This document shows positions 62,480-64,000 of a DNA stretch of 64,000 bases, piece by piece. The notes below the pieces were generated by a model. That model saw only the letters and a list, made by a program, of their open reading frames with translations, ran no database searches and was not told where the DNA came from. This DNA comes from Zoogloea sp041914405. Its GTDB lineage: Bacteria; Pseudomonadota; Gammaproteobacteria; Burkholderiales; Rhodocyclaceae. How positions within the stretch are numbered: position 1 is the stretch's first letter; each line of letters begins with the position of its first letter. Position numbers and translations under genes: made by a program. The stretch covers positions 1 through 64,000 of the forward strand of contig NZ_JAYSDK010000010.1 in assembly GCF_041914405.1 (NCBI RefSeq). Direction: 5' to 3'.

Positions 62480-63334
62480 TTACAGCGATTTGGCCTGGAA
62501 GGTGTTGCAGTCCTTCACCTGGCCGCTCGCCATGCCGCGCTTGAACCAGCGCACCCGCTGCTCCGACGAACCGTGGGTGAAGCTGTCCGGCACCGCGTAG
62601 CCCTTGGCCTGCTTCTGCAGGGTGTCGTCGCCGATGGCGGTGGCAGCGCGCAGCGCCTCGTCCACATCCCCCTCGTCGAGGATGTGGCGCGCCGTATCCG
62701 CGTTCTTCGCCCATACGCCGGCCAGGCAGTCCGCCTGCAGTTCCAGGCGCACCGACAGCGCATTCGCCTCCCGCTCGCCGGCCCGCTCGCGCGCAGCCTG
62801 CACCTTGGCCGAGACACCGAGCAGGTTCTGGACGTGGTGGCCCACCTCATGGGCGATCACGTAAGCCTGGGCAAAATCCCCCGGCGCCCGGAAGCGCGTC
62901 TTCAGTTCCTGGTAGAAGCCCAGGTCGATATAGACCTTGTGATCCGCCGGGCAGTAGAAAGGCCCCATCGCCGCCTGCCCGGTGCCACAGGCGGTGCGGG
63001 TGGCGCCGGAGAACAGCACCAGTTTCGGATCCTCGTACTGCTTGCCGGCCTGGCGGAACAGCTGCTGCCAGGTATCCTCGGTCTCGGCCAGCACCTTGCG
63101 CACGAACTTCGTCTCCGCGTCGTTGGCCGGCGGACGGTGCTGCTCCACCGAAGGAGGCGGCGCCGATACATGGGATGCCTGGTTCAGCACGACCCGCGGA
63201 TCGATGCCGAAATACATCGCCACCAGGGCAAGCACCACGGTCCCGACGCCGATCCCGCCGACGGGCAAGCCCCCACCCCCGCCCCCCCGCCTGTCCTCGA
63301 CGTTGTCGCTTTCCCGGCTGTCGTCCAAACGCAT
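62480..63334 (-). CDS. ypfJ: YpfJ-type neutral zinc metallopeptidase
   Basis: About 284 residues. An Asp/Arg and Gly-rich N-terminus (VEDRRGGGGGGLPVGG) precedes one transmembrane segment (about 25-43); the zinc motif HEVGHHVQN is at 162-170, in the family-typical context YVIAHEVGHHVQNLLG, and LELQADCLAGVWA supplies the downstream ligand. Members of this family are membrane-anchored with the catalytic domain outside; substrate unknown. GGAGG directly upstream of ATG 63334. Divergent from the DEAD-box helicase gene. Confidence 0.93.
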   Translation of the reverse strand: MRLDDSRESDNVEDRRGGGGGGLPVGGIGVGTVVLALVAMYFGIDPRVVLNQASHVSAPPPSVEQHRPPANDAETKFVRKVLAETEDTWQQLFRQAGKQYEDPKLVLFSGATRTACGTGQAAMGPFYCPADHKVYIDLGFYQELKTRFRAPGDFAQAYVIAHEVGHHVQNLLGVSAKVQAARERAGEREANALSVRLELQADCLAGVWAKNADTARHILDEGDVDEALRAATAIGDDTLQKQAKGYAVPDSFTHGSSEQRVRWFKRGMASGQVKDCNTFQAKSL

Positions 63335-63383
63335 AAAACCTCCTTCAAGACTTGCAACGCCTTGTCGCGCTGCAACATTTTCC

Positions 63384-63412
63384 TTGTGCAATGGGCGCAT
63401 TATCGCTATAGT
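63384..63412 (+). promoter_or_regulatory. sigma70-type promoter of the DEAD-box helicase gene
   Basis: TTGTGC (63384-63389), 17 bases, TATAGT (63407-63412). It predicts transcription start near 63419 and a leader of about 205 bases before the helicase ATG. Confidence 0.5.
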
Positions 63413-63420
63413 CCGCGGTC

Positions 63421-63624
63421 CGGTGCAAAAAGCGGTTTCGCACCGAGTCACATCGTCCCTGACCTTCTTATATCTCCCGTATTCGACGAGAGGTTGTCCT
63501 GATCGGTTAGTGCCGATATGCCAGTCAGGCAGCCTTACTGCCGCACGCGTTTGCGCGTCGCGGCGCGTTGCCGTTTTTTCTTCGCGGGCACCGCATCCGC
63601 AATACAAAAGATAAGGAAGCGAAC
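63421..63624 (+). promoter_or_regulatory. Long 5' leader of the DEAD-box helicase gene with hairpins
   Basis: The leader starts with CGGTGC...GCACCG (63421-63445), a hairpin of at least 6 bp. Further down, GC-rich stretches at about 63540-63580 end in a short stem (CGGC...GCCG) followed by TTTTTT, resembling a weak intrinsic terminator. Cold-shock-type helicases of this family are often controlled by such leaders; that role is inferred here. Confidence 0.4.
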
Positions 63625-64000
63625 ATGGATTTCGCCACTCTCGGGCTCTCCGAACAGATCGTCAAAGCCGTTGCCGACGCCGGCTACACCGAACCCACTC
63701 CGGTCCAGCAAGCTGCCATTCCGGCCGCCCTCGCGGGTAAGGATCTCGTGGTCTCCAGCCAGACCGGCTCAGGCAAGACTGCCGCCTTCATGCTGCCGTC
63801 CCTGCAGCGCCTGACCACCGAAGCGACCATCAAGGCCCGCGGCCCCCGCGTGCTGGTGCTGACCCCGACCCGCGAACTGGCCGTCCAGGTCACCGACGCC
63901 TGCAAGGGCTACGGCAAGAACCTGCGCTACGCGAAGGCTGTCAGCGTGGTCGGCGGCATGCCCTACCCGGTGCAGAACAAGCTGCTGTCCAGCCCCTATG
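63625..64000 (+). CDS. DEAD-box RNA helicase, N-terminal part (RhlE-like; cut by window edge)
   Basis: The first 125 residues are visible. Q-motif GYTEPTPVQQAAIPAAL, motif I SQTGSGKT and motif Ia LTPTRELAVQV are present, and the downstream GG motif region VVGGMPY begins. These proteins unwind RNA duplexes during ribosome assembly and cold adaptation. GGAAG lies 5 bases upstream of the ATG. The C-terminal half, needed to tell RhlE from other DEAD-box proteins, lies outside. Confidence 0.93.
   Translation, partial: MDFATLGLSEQIVKAVADAGYTEPTPVQQAAIPAALAGKDLVVSSQTGSGKTAAFMLPSLQRLTTEATIKARGPRVLVLTPTRELAVQVTDACKGYGKNLRYAKAVSVVGGMPYPVQNKLLSSPY

Overview
The window is GC-rich, densely coded bacterial chromosome, about 50 protein genes with short gaps and many 4-base stop/start overlaps. 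The gene set points to a Rhodocyclales-like betaproteobacterium (Thauera/Azoarcus/Zoogloea type): groESL under a CIRCE element, a PhaM polyhydroxyalkanoate-granule protein, a branched-chain-amino-acid-type ABC transporter linked to acyl-CoA ligases, a fused acyl-CoA mutase (IcmF), an isoquinoline-oxidoreductase-type molybdoenzyme, many c-di-GMP and two-component proteins, and a PEP-CTERM-like secreted protein. The genus is an inference. I saw no rRNA, tRNA, CRISPR array, complete insertion sequence or prophage.

Layout. 1-720: start of groEL and all of groES, read leftward, with a sigma70/sigma32-like promoter overlapping a perfect CIRCE. 711-3457: gene-poor stretch of lower GC around one multi-spanning membrane protein, probably acquired. 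3458-11035: metal-efflux operon czcCBA plus response regulator and sensor kinase. 11248-13955: AIM24-family protein, M48 metalloprotease, CheX-like protein. 13965-18279 (leftward): two-subunit molybdenum hydroxylase, XdhC and a MobA-like cytidylyltransferase, with a divergent AraC regulator (18556-19476). 19556-25279 (leftward): DUF2252 protein, small exported protein, 5'-nucleotidase lipoprotein and an unusual FeoB behind a Fur-box-like site. 25463-31102: LuxR-type response regulator divergent from a TonB receptor / substrate-binding protein / hybrid kinase operon. Then phaM and an AEC transporter.

32620-41026 (leftward): acyl-CoA ligase, livG, livH, livM, livK, livF and a PaaK-like ligase, which together look like uptake plus CoA activation of an organic acid. 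41209-47215: diguanylate cyclase, a headless Cca-like protein, small exported protein, a predicted exported HELCH metallopeptidase, and a DUF2167/site-2-protease pair. 47225-48574: a TIR/deoxyribosyltransferase-like plus TPR (TRAFs-binding-type) protein. 48902-52329: AT-rich-led pair of a PEP-CTERM-like protein and a 963-residue lipoprotein ending in a LAS-type metallopeptidase signature. 52507-56984: IcmF with a divergent AraC regulator. 57018-61878: tightly overlapped GGDEF-EAL protein, hybrid histidine kinase and OmpR-type regulator. 61938-64000: VOC-fold protein, YpfJ-type zinc peptidase, and the start of a DEAD-box helicase gene with a roughly 200-base leader.

The least explained items are: (i) a family of near-palindromic intergenic repeats centred on GGGGGCGAATTCATTCGCCCCC, with two identical 26-base copies 14 kb apart and several pairs; (ii) the PEP-CTERM-like/LAS-peptidase lipoprotein pair; (iii) the TIR-like TPR protein; (iv) the FeoB with an altered G3 motif; (v) the Cca-like protein lacking its nucleotidyltransferase head. 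All assignments come from reading motifs and context; no database search was possible.
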